64,000 nucleotides of DNA from Lucinisca nassula. Lineage: Eukaryota; Mollusca; Bivalvia; Lucinida; Lucinidae. The notes below the pieces were generated by a model. That model was not told the origin of the DNA. It worked only from the letters and a program-made list of their open reading frames with translations, and made no database searches. Position numbers and translations under genes: made by a program. Numbering within the stretch: the first letter of the stretch is position 1; each line of letters opens with the position of its first letter. This document shows, piece after piece, positions 21,397 through 32,417 of the stretch. The stretch is from the NCBI GenBank assembly GCA_963580285.1, contig OY757010.1, forward strand, positions 69,407,659 through 69,471,658. Direction: 5' to 3'.

Positions 21397-21645
21397 TCGG
21401 GGCTTGGAGAAATAGATTGGGCTGCACGATGTTTCCACGCAGAGCTGACAACGTCTAAGCCTGCCCAGGAAAATTGCTGCATGTCCATGCTTATAAACCC
21501 TATTGGTTTCATTGGGCGGCAGGGATTGAGATGTCATTTCATCTCAATGTCGGGTAAAAGTTCCATATAATTGGAAGCAACGTCTCCAAAATGACCTAAA
21601 TAGTGCTGACGGGGACGTTAAACCTCAAATCAAACAAACAAACAA
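21397..21645 (+). mobile_element. SINE family A, internally deleted, shared by both arms
   Basis: It runs from 'aatcggggcttggagaaata' to 'gacgttaaacctcaaatc' plus (CAAA)n, with a deletion around the 'accgcttagaggatc' segment. The mate is 50,108-50,328 on the minus strand, also incomplete. Confidence 0.75.
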
Positions 21646-22001
21646 AAACAACCAAACATGTCCAAAGAAGGCGTAAGGAGCTGGTCAATTCATCAAAACA
21701 GAGCCAAGTAATGTTTGGAATACTTGATCTGACATGTCCATCTTCCAACATCATTCAAGAATACCCCAGACCTTGATAGCTACCTGACAGAATACATATA
21801 TTTTTGTCTGATTTACAGAATCTGAAATAAGCTGTAAAATTTCCAATACATTATCAGTGATATATAAATTAGTCTGACCCCCCCCTGGTTCTAACAATCT
21901 AGAAACTAGTTACTCCATGATAAGACAGGGAAACACAGGCATGGGACCTTGGTTCGCAATATGCACCTCATGTGACTAATGCACTTATCACATAGGAGAA
22001 C
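21646..22001. other. Arm sequence without recognised feature
   Basis: Unique-looking, matched closely by 49,606-49,930 in the right arm; no gene seen. Confidence 0.4.
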
Positions 22002-22014
22002 ACCAATTACTCAA

Positions 22015-22304
22015 TCACCCCGCCCATCGGGGCTTGGAGAAATAGATGGGCTGCACGGTGCTTCCACGCAGAGCTGAAACCGACCGAACTTGAATACTGG
22101 TAAACCGCTTAGGTCTAAGCCTCCCAGGAAAAGTGATGAGAGTCGGACCGCTCCATAAACCCTAGCAGTTTCTACGGGCGGTAGGGCTTGAGATGTCATT
22201 TCATCTCAGTGTCTGGTAAAAGTCCCACAAAATTGGAAGCAATGTCTCCAAAATGACCTAAATTTTGTTGACGGGGACGTAAAACCTCAACCCAAACAAA
22301 CAAA
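22015..22304 (+). mobile_element. SINE family A with target-site duplication, shared by both arms
   Basis: The flanks are ACCAATTACTCAA (22,002-22,014) and ACCAATTGCTCAA (22,305-22,317). The same duplication borders the minus-strand mate at 49,290-49,590, which proves a common insertion. The body has all family A blocks, with 'ggggacgtaaaacctc' before the CAAA tail. Confidence 0.85.
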
Positions 22305-22589
22305 ACCAATTGCTCAAAGCTGTATGCTAAGTCACCCATTAGGTCCATATCTCTTAGTTCATCATCCAACTTCTGGCACTCATTCTCACACCATCATACC
22401 CCAAAATACTGTGCATGTGTGTTGACCACTTGATTTTTGCAATTCAAAGGGAAGGGATATTCCTTAAAGGGAGGCAACTCTTTCAAACAATATCCCTATC
22501 TCCCTTTAACCCTTATCCTGGTGCTTAAATTGAGCAACTCCCACTGCTGACTGTCCACCATTCAAATTACTTGATATAATAAATGTGTT

Positions 22590-23500
22590 CAGTGAGCTGA
22601 TGTGCAGAACCCATAAATAAACCATGTACTCAAGGTCAAGATCACAGGTGAAGGTCACAAGTTTAAAACTTTGAATTTTGTGGCCGTTCCATTATCCTTT
22701 ACCCCTAGATCATTAAATATGTGTTAGAAAGGAGTTATCCTTTGGAAGCAAGGATTACACCACAGAACTCACGGGCCTCCGTGGCCTAGTGGTTAAGAGC
22801 GCTGACTCTTGATCATTAGGTCTCTCACCGCTGTGGTTCGAGCCTCGCTCGGGTCACATGTGAGACGCCACGTTCTGCAACGGAAGGTCAGGTGGTTTTA
22901 CTCCGGGTACTCCGGTTTTCGCCCACCTCTGATTAACGATCGGCTCGATATGAGTGAAATAATCTTGAAAGGGCCGTAACCCCCCCCCTCCAAAAAAAAC
23001 CAAAAAAAAAAAAAAAAAAAACAACAACACAGAACTGGAAAATATGGAGTGTACATGTTTTCTGGGCCAGACTAGCTAGTTTCGGCCATTTAGGCCTCAT
23101 CAGTGACCCGTAGATATTTTCAAAATTCCACAATGGAATCAATGATCCCAAAGGACAAGAAAATATAAACTACACTATGATGTAGGGCAGGGAGACTTTT
23201 TACGGTGAAATATCCCCCTCAGTGAGCTGATGCAGAACCCACAAATAAACTATGCCAACTCAAGTTCAAGGTCACAGGTGAAGGTCACGAGTTTGAAACT
23301 TGGAAGTATGTCCGTTCCATATATCCTTTACCCATGGAAGGATTTTCATTAAACTTTTGTGAATATCTCCCTCAGTTAGCTGATGTGCAGAACCCATTTA
23401 TAAACCATGCCAACTCAAGGTCAAGGTTACAAGTGAAGGTCCCAAGATTGAGCCTTGATACAAAGTGCAGCGGGGGATTTGGCTGTCCTTCAGACTGCTG
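22590..23500. repeat. Pearl-like array, interrupted by SINE B
   Basis: Units carry 'gtgagctgatgtgcagaacc', 'ataaaccatg', 'aaggtcaaggtcacaggtga', 'gtttgaaacttt' and 'gtccgttccatatcctttac' (minus-strand sense of the 26.9-30.6 kb arrays). The matching right-arm stretch is 48,370-48,990. About 22,700-23,200 holds left-only DNA including the SINE. Confidence 0.65.
22770..23027 (+). mobile_element. tRNA-headed SINE, family B, left arm only
   Basis: The head has 'GGGCCTCCGTGGCCTAGTGG', an A-box-like TGGCCTAGTGG and, after 'tctctcaccgctgt', a B-box GGTTCGAGCC. A body with 'ggtcaggtggttttactccg', 'tccggttttcgcccacctct' and 'attaacgatcggctcgatat' follows, then an A-rich tail with C interruptions. It is flanked by CACAGAACT at 22,761-22,769 and 23,028-23,036. 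The second copy at 59,510-59,736 has the opposite orientation and an independent target site. Confidence 0.85.
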
Positions 23501-23509
23501 TCTTGTTTT

Positions 23510-23870
23510 AAAAGAAAATAAGGGTTGACATTACATCGTGAATCGACCGCTCCAGCATATAATTCACATGAAATGTCACCTTATTTTCTCCGAATTTCAA
23601 CTAGCACTTCAGACTTGATTCATGTGTAATGATAATCTTTTTTTTTCTCTCTTAAAAATAAAACTTGATTCATGTGTAATGACATATCTTATTTTCTCTG
23701 AAAATTAGCACTTTAGGCTTTATTCAAGACAATCTCATTTGCTTTGAAAAATAGCATTTGATCATTTGTAATGAAAATCTGTTTTTCTCTGAAAATAACA
23801 TTTGTTCATGGATAATGAAAAATCTTACTTTCTCTGAAAAATAATAATAATAGAAATCAAAGCATTGAGA
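23510..23870. repeat. Small fold-back repeats (GACATTACATGTGAATC type)
   Basis: 'aaaataagggttgacattac', 'gaatcgaccgctccagcat' and 'attcacatgaaatgtcacc' form an imperfect inverted repeat. 'cttgattcatgtgtaatga' and 'ttattttctctgaaaat' then repeat several times. The same blocks lie at 26,735-26,840, 46,540-46,640, 47,970-48,070 and 48,300-48,365. Confidence 0.55.
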
Positions 23871-24034
23871 GTACTGGTTGGTCGATCGTCTCTGAGTGTA
23901 GGATGGAAAAATAGTCCTGAGCTGAGAATCGAACTGTTCGTTTAACTTTAAGCAAGCTCAGTAGAGCTGATCAGACATCGCATTATGTGGCGTCTGATTA
24001 TGTAGATTCTGTTTGCCAATGCCCAAGTGTACGA

Positions 24035-24180
24035 GCACAGTCCACCCGCCCCCACCCATCGGGGCTTGAATAAATATATGGGCTGAATGATGCTTCCACG
24101 CAGAGCTGAAAGTCCCATAACATTTGAAGTAACGTCTCCAAATCACATATACAGTGTTGAACCTAAAATCAAACAAACGA
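24035..24180 (+). mobile_element. SINE family A, large internal deletion
   Basis: The 5' stem 'cccatcggggcttgaataaa' and 'gatgcttccacgcagagctg' join directly to 'aagtcccataacatttgaag' and 'cctaaaatcaaacaaacg'. A degraded hairpin core (23,955-24,012) precedes it. The right arm lacks this region. Confidence 0.7.
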
Positions 24181-25070
24181 GCACAGTCCAGAATTTTCTT
24201 CTTACGCTGCGCTCTGGCGTCTTAGGGTAGTACTTGGATTTTGTTCAATAGAGTGGGGACGGTGCAAACGCAGCCCCCTCCCATCTTTTGGAAATTATTT
24301 CAGATTCATACAGTTTTTCACCCTCTGCAAAATACCTGAAATTCGTATCCTCAACCCGCCCCTTTGCAGAGTCTGCGTACGGCCCTGAATCATGTTCAAA
24401 ACTGTTTTTGCATACATATGGCGAACAGTGCCGACCTAATCAGAAGCAATGTACTCTATATCCGATCTTGGTCTACGCTGTATGTCTAATAACGGTACCA
24501 TCTATAAAGTCTGGGCTACTCATTTTAGCACTTAAACATTTCAGGGTTCTAAAAATTAAGTTCTTAGCAGGAGTGCGAAAAGTCTACTTTTACTCGACTT
24601 GGCATACATTTGTGTAACAGTTTTATAAATAGAATTTTCCGAAAGACGTCACGTGACATCGTGGCCTGGAATAAGATATTGTTTTTCTGTCATTGCGTGA
24701 GCAACCTCGCATTCTTATACTATTTCGTTTAACCCTCAAATGCCACTATTGAAGCAAACAGTGAAGTTCCTGTGCAACCTGCTGATCAGACGCCACATTC
24801 CGCGGCTTCTGATCTGGGTATTATCCAGCACACGATTCCTGTCAAGACTCCATAGATAGCTCTTGTTGCATGGATGAAAATAGCGCAACGTTTCAAGTTG
24901 TATTAATATCAAGTTCTATTAATAAAACATAATATCGGTTTTCCCAAATCAGTGATGGTCACGTGGACAACTGCATGAATTCCGTTTGGCCATTTAGAAA
25001 ATTTGGATCGATCGTAAACCGATCGACCCAAAAATAGATTACCATCTGCTCTAAAACCTTCCATAGCTCT
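24181..25070. other. No gene recognised; one hairpin-core fragment
   Basis: Sequence present only in the left arm. At 24,730-24,815 'ttaaccctcaaatgccac', 'gcaaacagtgaagttcctg' and 'ctgatcagacgccacattcc' mark a degraded TTAA element. The rest is unassigned. Confidence 0.4.
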
Positions 25071-25273
25071 TTAACCCATTTTATACTAGTGGACTCTTCC
25101 ATTGCTTTATACTGGACAAGTCCACTTGTCATAATGGGTGCCAGGCCTGTTTTTGTCCGAATTTATTCTATTTTTGAAGGACAATTATGTTAGCAAATAG
25201 TGCAGGCCCTGATCAGACACTGCGTTCTGAGGCGTCTGATCTGGACCTGCACTGTTTGCATGCAATGGGTTAA
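25071..25273. mobile_element. TTAA MITE (type 4 ends)
   Basis: TTTAACCCATTTTATACTAGTGG starts the element. 'tggacaagtccacttgtca' is a local palindrome, the hairpin is GTGCAGGCCCTGATCAGACACTGCG...GCGTCTGATCTGGACCTGCACTG, and the end is GCATGCAATGGGTTAA. This lies in the segment missing from the right arm. Confidence 0.7.
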
Positions 25274-25878
25274 TACTTTCTCAACAAAATTATACATAAA
25301 GAACCATATTTCAAAATCATTCCTCATATATCTTAGATTTTGATAGCAACATTTTATTCAATTAGCTAGATCAATCAGCGGAATATATCTTGATTTTATT
25401 TATAAATAAAATAAAACACTGTCAAAAGAAGCATTTCGCATTCTTCCAGCTTTTTACCAACATAATAAATTACAATTCACATCCAAAGATATGTTCTTAA
25501 AACCTCATAAAAAGTAGGATTTGACATCAAATAGTGGCTAAAAGCAGATACTGCATTTTCCAGGCTTTTATTAAAAGTCCAGCAATACTTTTCTTTTATA
25601 TTTTTTATTATACAAAATCTTGACCCGCATTAAACATTTTAACCTACAGCCATAAATCCCTGATCTCACGGCAGTCTGTCCATTAACCAAGGTCTGAAAT
25701 CGCTGTTGACTTGACCTTTGTCCTGCACTCTGTGGTCAATCTATTGGTCATGGTGAAGAATGACCAACTGGTCTGAGCCTTGGGCTGCAAAACTAGCCAC
25801 TAACTGGTACCTCTCTCCACCTGGGAATCTGTGAAATCCAACTTTTTAAACTGACATCAATAGTAGTAAAATTTTGTA
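25274..25878. other. Arm sequence without recognised gene
   Basis: AT-rich and well conserved at 47,370-47,890 in the right arm (about 3-4% different by eye near 25,680-25,840). No open frame or repeat family is recognised. Confidence 0.4.
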
Positions 25879-26222
25879 AGTACAGTAATGATCCTAAGTA
25901 TTGGGACAGACAGACGTAAGCAGAAAGCGCAGACCTAGATCAGACTACTCCCAAAGGAACAGTCTGATTAGGGTCTACAATGTTCACTTTCTGGATTCCT
26001 TGCTCGATCCTTACAAAATGGGTTAACCCTTATCCCACTGAACATGATAAAGCCTACCTTTGCAAACAGTGTAAAATACTGTAAATCCAAATGAGCCCTG
26101 ATCAGGATCTACACTGACTGTCATTCAGTTGTGAATTTGAATACATTGTATCAAGTAATTTGATTGGTTGATAGTCAGAAATGGGAGTGAAAAAATTAAT
26201 TTATTCAGCAGGAATAGGGCTA
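25879..26222. mobile_element. Two adjoining hairpin-core elements (type 5, then type 3)
   Basis: The first has 'cagtaatgatcctaagtatt', the hairpin AGATCAGACTACTCCCAAAGGAACAGTCTGATTAGGG, 'ctggattccttgctcgatc' and TACAAAATGGGTTAA. Sharing that TTAA, the second starts CCCTTATCCCACTGAAC and has a shortened hairpin around 'gtaaatccaaatgagccctg' and the end ATTCAGCAGGAATAGGGC. Mirror copies are at 47,040-47,350. Confidence 0.65.
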
Positions 26223-26278
26223 AATTGATATTGAGATGTTTGCAATAATGACCCTTAGATGATACATCCCAAGACACT

Positions 26279-26372
26279 TTCAACATCACACTTTGTGATA
26301 TGTTCAACATCACACTTTGTGATATGTTCAACATCACACTTTGTGATATGTTCAACATCACACTTTGTGATA
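26279..26372. repeat. 24 bp tandem repeat, 4 copies
   Basis: The unit is 'ttcaacatcacactttgtgatatg', containing the inverted repeat ATCACA...TGTGAT. The right arm has about two copies at 46,930-46,975. Confidence 0.85.
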
Positions 26373-26879
26373 CTGATACTGACCCTTTCTTTATTTCTTT
26401 CTTTATTTTCTTCTGTCTCTTTTTGAAAGCATAGCCTAAAGTGCTAATTTTCAGAGAAAATTAGGTATGCCATTACACAAGAATCACGTGTTATTTTTAA
26501 GAGAGAGAGACAAAAAAAGATTATCATTACCGTACCTGTGATATTTCCCTCATCGGATGGGAGACTCCTTCATTTTGATGCTAATTTTTGCCAAATTTAT
26601 GTTAAATTTTCCTAAAATTTTGGAGTCTCCCTCATGTGAACTGAGAATATTTCCCTATATGTTCTTTACATCTCCCCCATCATAATGGCAAATCTCCTTC
26701 ATACAATTAAAAAAATTATCACAGGTATGCATTACACATGAATCAAGTTTTCAGAGAAAATAAGGTGACATTTCATGTGAATCATATGCTAGAGCGGTCG
26801 ATTCACATGTAATGTCAACCCTTATTTTCTTTTAAAACAAGAAAGCAGTTTTAATGACAGCCAAATCCCCCGCCGCACT

Positions 26880-28555
26880 TTGTATCAAGGCTCAACCTTG
26901 TGACATTCACTTGTGACCTTAACCTTGAGTTGGCATAGTTTATTTATGGATTCTGCACAGTAGCTAACTGAGGGGCTATTCACAAAAGTTTAATGAAAAT
27001 CCGTCCATGGGTAAAGGAGATTTGTTTGTTTGAATTGAGGTTTAACGTCCCCGTCAGCACTGTACAGGTCATTTTGGAGACGTTGCTTCCAATTTTGAGG
27101 GACTTTTACCCGACACTGAGATGAAATGACACCTCAAGCCCTGTCGTCCAATGGAACCAATAAGGTCTATGAGCATGGACGTTCCAACTTGCACAGATTT
27201 GCCTGGGCAGGTTTAGATCCTGTAAGCGGTTTACCAGTACTCGTTTGCGGTCAGTTTCAGCTCTGTGTGGAAGCATCATGTAGCCCATCTATTTCTTCAA
27301 GCCCCGAGGGTAAAGAAGTTATGGAACAGACATAAAGCCATTCGAAGTTTCAAACTCGTGACCTTAACCTGTGTCCTTGACCCTGAGTTGTCATGGTTTA
27401 TATATGGGTTCTGCACATCAACTCACTTAGGGGGGATATTTCACCAACCTTTAATGCAAATCCTTCTAGGGATAAAGGATAATGGAACGGACATAAAATT
27501 CCAAGTTTCAAACTTGTGACCTTCACCTGTGACCTTGAGTGGCATTGTTTATTTATTGGTTCTGAACATCAGCTCACTGAGGGGGATATTTGACGGAAGT
27601 TTAATATAAATCCTTCCAGAGGTAAAGGAGATATCGAACGGACACAACATACGAAGTTTCAAACTCCAGGCCTTCAACTGTGACCTTGCCTTGATTCGGC
27701 ATGGTTTATTGATGAGTACTGCAGATCAGCTCACTGGCGGGACATTTGACCAAAGTTTAATGAATATTTTTCCAGGGGCAAAGGCGATATGGAATGGGCA
27801 TAGAATTCAAAGTTTCAAACTCGTGACCTTCAAATGCGACCTTGACCTTGACTCGGCATGATTGATTTATTGGTTGTGCACATCAACTTACTGAGGGGGA
27901 TATTTGACCAAAATTTAATGAAAATCCTTTAAAGGATAGAGGAGAAATAGAACGGTCACAAAATTTAGTTTCAAACTCGTGACCTTCCAATGTGATCTTG
28001 ACCTGGTGTCGGCATGATTCATTTATGGGCTCTGCACATGAGCTTACTGAATGGGATCCTTGACCAAAGTTTAATGAAAATCCTTTGAGTGGCAAAGGAG
28101 ATATGGAACGGACACAAAATTCAAAGTTTCAAACTCGTTAACTTCAAATGTGACTTTGACCTTGATTCAGCATAGTTCATTTATTGGTTCTGCACACCAG
28201 CTCACTCACTGAATGTGATAATTGGCCATAGTTTAATGAGAATCCTTGCAGGGGTAAAGGAGATATGGAACTGACACAAAATTCCGAGTTTCAGACTCGT
28301 GACCTTCAACTGTGACCTTCGGACCTTGAGTTGGCATGGATTATTTATGGGTTTTGCACATCAGCTCACTGAGACGAATACTTGACCAAAGTTTAATGAA
28401 AATGTATCAAAGGGTTCTGGAGATATTGAGCCGATAAGAAAGTGTTACGGACAGACAGACGGACGGACGGACGGACAGACGGACGGACAGACGAAGGCCA
28501 TTCCTATAATCCCCGCTCTGCTTCGCAGCGGGGTTTAAAAATAATAATAATTAAT
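26880..28555. repeat. Pearl-like array ending in GACGGACA microsatellite and hairpin
   Basis: About ten units of roughly 155 bp: 'catcagctcactgaggggga', 'tatttgaccaaagtttaatg', 'aaaatccttccaggggtaaa', 'ggagatatggaacggacaca', 'ttcaaagtttcaaactcgtg', 'accttgaccttgagtcggca' and 'tggtttatttatgggttctg'. The array ends with (GACGGACA)n at 28,452-28,494 and the hairpin CCCCGCTCTGCTTCGCAGCGGGG (about 28,512-28,534). The right arm mirrors only its left part (45,270-46,500). A SINE is inserted at 27,024-27,308. Confidence 0.75.
27024..27308 (-). mobile_element. SINE family A inside the array, shared by both arms
   Basis: A full-length minus-strand copy interrupts an array unit between 'catgggtaaaggag' and 'gagggtaaagaag', which look like the target-site duplication. 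The mate is at 46,087-46,371 at the same point of the mirrored array. Confidence 0.8.
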
Positions 28556-28661
28556 GTTGTTTACGTGCTTGGCACCTTATGTATCAATCAGTAGTTCTAA
28601 GCATACACTCAGAGGAGCAATAACTCTTTCAAAATATTTTCACCTCCCCTGTCCTTAACCT

Positions 28662-28890
28662 TTAACCCTTTTTGTACCAAATGGAATCTTCCGCCTTATA
28701 TATGCCAGGAGTCTATTAAAAAATTAAGGGGTGTCAGGTTGTGTATTCTTCAGAATTTAGTTGGAAAATGGTTTAACTTTTCGCAAACAGTGTAGGCCCT
28801 GATCAGACGCCGCGTTCTGCGGCGTCTGATCTGGGCCTGCACTGTTTGCCAGAGTACCCGTTTTGGGGTTTCTGGTACGAAATGGGTTAA
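28662..28890. mobile_element. TTAA MITE, type 1, intact
   Basis: TTAA at 28,662-28,665 and 28,887-28,890 flank 221 bp. The ends are CCCTTTTTGTACCAAATGG and CTGGTACGAAATGGG (inverted repeats). The hairpin is GTGTAGGCCCTGATCAGACGCCGCG...CGCGGCGTCTGATCTGGGCC-type at about 28,788-28,850. It is the best-preserved member in the left arm; the right arm lacks this region. Confidence 0.85.
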
Positions 28891-29140
28891 GGCACCGAGA
28901 AAAACTAGATCTGAAAATGTTGTCTGCTTGTGATTTCTGTCTGCTGAATCATTTTGCAAACTTTTTAAAAATATTTTTGCTTACAGGCAAAAGTGAGGAC
29001 CCAGATAAAACTGCTCCTAGAGGAGCAGTATGATCCTGGTCAACACTTTTTGCAAAACTGACTTTTAAAGTAACCGGTAGAGACAAAATAGGGAACAATT
29101 GTCGTGACTGGTATCCTACGGGTAAACCCTTATCTAGCTG
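28890..29140. mobile_element. Type 2 hairpin-core element, diverged
   Basis: It follows the previous element with 'ccgagaaaaactagatctg', 'aaaatgttgtctgcttgtg', the hairpin GAGGACCCAGATAAAACTGCTCC/GGAGCAGTATGATCCTGGTC, 'ttgcaaaactgacttttaaa' and 'acaattgtcgtgactgg'. This is the reverse order of the element at 1,918-2,172. Confidence 0.6.
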
Positions 29141-29179
29141 AAAGCAGTCTGAGGGACAGCCAAATCCCCCGTAATTAAT

Positions 29180-30660
29180 AACCGCATCCCTTTGTATCAA
29201 GGCTAAACCTTGTGACCTTCACCTTAGACCTTGACCATGAGTTGGCATGGTTTATTTATGGGTTCTGCACATCAGCTCACTATGGGGCATATTTCACAAA
29301 AGTTTAATGAAAATCCTTCCAAAGGCAAAGGAGATATGGAACGAACATAAAATTCCAAGTTTCAAACTCGTGACCTTCACCTGTGACCTTGAGTTGACAT
29401 GGTTAATTGATGTGTTCGGCACATCAGCTCACTGAGGGGACATTTAAAACAAGTTGTTTAATGAAAATCCTTTGAAGGGTAAAGGAGATATGGTACGGAC
29501 ACAAAAATCAAAGTTTCAAACTCGTGACCTTCCAATGTGACCTTGACCTGGTGTCGGCATGATTCATTTATGGGGTCTGCAACTGACCAAAGTTTTATGA
29601 AAATCCATTGAGGGTAAAGAAGATATGGAACGGACTCAAAATTCAAAGTTTTTAACTTGTGACCTTCAAATGTGACCTTGACCTTGAGTCGGCATGGTTC
29701 ATTTATGCGTTCTGCACATCAGCTCACTGAGGGGTTTAATTGACCAAAGTATAATGAGAATCCTTGCAGCGGTAAAGGAGATATGGAGCAGACACAAAAT
29801 TCAAACTTTCAAACTCTTGACCTTCAAATGTGACCTTGACCTTGAGTCGGCATAGTTCATTTATGGGATTGCACATCAGCTCACTGTAAAGAAAATATGA
29901 CCAACTTTAATGAAAGTCCTTTGAAGGGTAAATGAGATATGGAACGGACACAAAGTTCAAAGTTTCAAACTCGTGACCTTCCAATGTGACCTTGACCTGG
30001 TGCATGATTCATTTATGGACTCTGCACATGAACTCACTGAGGGGGATAATGGACCAAAGTGTAATGAAAATCCTTTGAGGGGAAAGGAGATATTGAATGG
30101 ATAAAAAATTAAAAAGTTTTAAACTCGTGACGTTCAAATGTGACCTTGACCTTGAGTAAGCACGGTTCATTTATGGGTTCTGCACTTTACTTCACTGAGG
30201 GGGATGACTGACCAAAGTTTAATGAGAATCCTTGCAGGTCAAAGGAGATATGGAACGGACACAAAATTCAAAGTTTCAAACTCTTGACCTTCAATTGTGA
30301 CATTGACCATGAGTCGGCATGGTTCATTTATAGGTTCTGCACATCAGCTCACTGACAAGAATCGTTGACCAAAGTTTAATGAAAATCCTTCCAAGGGTAA
30401 AAGAGATATGGAACGGACACAAAACTCAATGTTTCGAACTTGTAACCTTCATCTGTGACCTTGACCTTGAGTCGGCATGGTCCATTTATGGGTTTGGCAC
30501 AACAGCTCACTGAGACGAATAATTGACCAAAGCTTAATGAAAATCTATCAAAGTGTTCAGGAGATATGGAGTGGACAAGAAATTGTTATGGACAGACAGA
30601 TGGACGGACAGACGAAGGCCATATCTATAATCCTCGCTCTGTTTCGCGGCGGGGGATTAA
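29180..30660. repeat. Pearl-like array, second copy, left arm only
   Basis: The same roughly 155 bp unit as at 26.9-28.5 kb, about nine copies. It ends with 'gacagacagatggacggaca' at about 30,590-30,612 and the hairpin-like 'cctcgctctgtttcgcggcg'. The preceding 'caaatcccccgtaattaata' marks its left end. This is absent from the right arm as part of the 3.65 kb difference. Confidence 0.75.
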
Positions 30661-31070
30661 TAACCGCACCCAAAACCTTTAAACGACATCTACTAGGCTA
30701 AAATAATTTCACGGTTATGTTTCTTTGATGATCCTCTACTAATACGCTCGTCGTCTGAGCTAAAATTAGAACAACCGTTAAACAACATCTAATAGGCTAT
30801 TAATGGTCCGCTGCTCCTTGGGTGACTTCCAAAACTGCTAAAATGGTTTCGTTCTGCTGAATAAAATGGCCACCAGAGCTACAAATAGAAAAAAAAATCT
30901 TTAAACAACATCTCCTAGGCTAATGGTCCAATGTCAAAATAATTTCACAGGAATGTTCCTTGGGTGACCCTCTAACAGAATTGCTAAAATGGTTCCTCTC
31001 TGCACAACAAAATGGCTTCCAGAGCTAAAAATAGAAAAAAGCTTAAAATGAACTCACTCTAGGCTAATGG
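30661..31070. repeat. Three diverged repeats of about 130 bp
   Basis: 'aaacaacatctcctaggcta', 'atggtcc', 'aaaataatttcac', 'gttccttgggtgac', 'gctaaaatggtt', 'ctgcacaacaaaatggc' and 'ccagagctaaaaatagaaaa' recur three times with gaps. Function unknown. Confidence 0.55.
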
Positions 31071-31073
31071 TCA

Positions 31074-31262
31074 GCCTCGATAGCGCAGTGGTAAACGCGT
31101 TCGACTTAGGTTGGAGAGGTTGTGCGTTCGAATCCGGCCACCCGTATCGAGTAGTCTCCTTGGGCAAGACACGTAATGACACTGCCCCACTCAACCCAGG
31201 TGTAAATGGGTAGCAGCGGTGTAAAAACCACTGCCTCTCTCTCTCTCGCGCGCGTCGCAATC
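31074..31262 (+). mobile_element. tRNA-headed SINE, family E
   Basis: The head 'GCCTCGATAGCGCAGTGG' carries a canonical A-box (TAGCGCAGTGG) and B-box (GTTCGAATCC at about 31,127-31,136). A body 'tagtctccttgggcaagaca' and 'ccactcaacccaggtgtaa' 'atgggtagc', found in widespread invertebrate SINEs, follows, and then a CT/GC simple run. Widespread molluscan SINEs of the V-SINE or Meta type are candidates; I cannot assign it without comparison. It is the only copy of this family in the window. Confidence 0.75.
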
Positions 31263-31299
31263 GAACTACATGTAATATAAATTAGTATAAACTAATAAT

Positions 31300-32290
31300 T
31301 ATTCTAATTTATTTTAGCTCTGGTGGCCATTTTGTTCAGCGGAACGCTACCAATTGTTCCTGTGGAAAATAAGTTTTAATTTTCATTTCTAAATTAATTT
31401 ATTCCTCTAACAATTTCCAGATCACAGGCTAAAATATGTTCTGAAAAATACACGTTTTTGACTTTTTCCCACACAAAAGCCTATCTGCCCAAATTTAACC
31501 TTGCGGAAAAATAGGCCAAGGTCATCCTGGAGTCATCATTTGAACAAATTATGACTGGCTCAACTCTCAAATCCTACATATCAAGTTTCACGATTATCAG
31601 CCGATTGGTTCCGGAAAAGAATATTTTTAAGGGTTTTTACCTTATCTGGGCATGGCGGCCTTATTGGTCATGTGACCAAACCCATATTAATTAGTTCTAT
31701 TTCATTGTTCCCAAAAGCTCTGTAAGAAATATGGTTGCAAATGGCTAAGTGGTTTCTGAGGAAAATAAGTTTTAATTTTCATATCTGAATTACCTGGGCG
31801 AAGGTCAAAGAATGACCTTGCCCTGGAATACTCATGTAGTTTCATCCACTCATTTAGCTTACTGTATCTACCAATTTTCATATCCCAGGCTGCAATAGTT
31901 TCCGCAAAAATACACAGTTTTGACTTTTTGCAATACAAGAGTCTGTGTGGGCAAACTGGCGTAAAATCGGTCAAGATCATCCGAGGGTCATAATAAGTTA
32001 TGACGGGCCCCAGAGTCCCTAATGCTACATACCAAGTGACATGACAATCACTAACAGTTACTGGTTCTGGGCATGGTGGCCATCACGGGCATGGGACCTG
32101 GACCTCATGAATAAACTTTCGTTCTCCAATCCCATGGGTGCTCCACATGAAATTTTTCCTCAATTGGCCCACTGGTTTCAGAGGAGAAGATGTTTGAAAA
32201 TTTTGACAGACATCAGACGGACAGACAATGGAGCCTTACGATACTGTAAGCTCACCTGCAGGCGGTGAGCCTTTGGATGTGGTGAGCTAA
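31300..32290. repeat. Pearl-like array (GGCCATGTGACC type)
   Basis: Repeated blocks are 'gaaaataagttttaattttc', 'gtcaaagaatgaccttgcc', 'tgactttttgcaatacaag', 'gggtttttaccttatctggg' and 'catggcggcc'. The array ends with 'gacagacatcagacggacag' (about 32,207-32,226) and the stem AGCTCACCTGCAGGCGGTGAGCC (about 32,249-32,272). The right arm mirrors only 31,765-32,290 (44,740-45,268). Confidence 0.65.
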
Positions 32291-32417
32291 AAAGCCTTGA
32301 AAGGTGTCTTTAACCAATAGAGAGGATACTGTTTTATAAATTAGATCAAAAGGCAATGACGACTGACAACAATACAAAGAATAGCAATAAAGTAGGCTGT
32401 ATCGTGAGACAAGGTGT

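Noticed and set aside
22770..22850. Functional tRNA gene
   Set aside because: A- and B-boxes are present, but the sequence has a SINE body, an A-rich tail and a target-site duplication. The same holds for the heads at 31,074, 38,832, 57,424 and 59,736.
28788..28850. Transcription terminator or structured RNA hairpin
   Set aside because: The same hairpin occurs more than twenty times inside TTAA-flanked elements, so it is the core of a mobile element family.
30661..31070. Degraded gene in the three 130 bp repeats
   Set aside because: Stops in all frames and irregular spacing; no similarity recognised.
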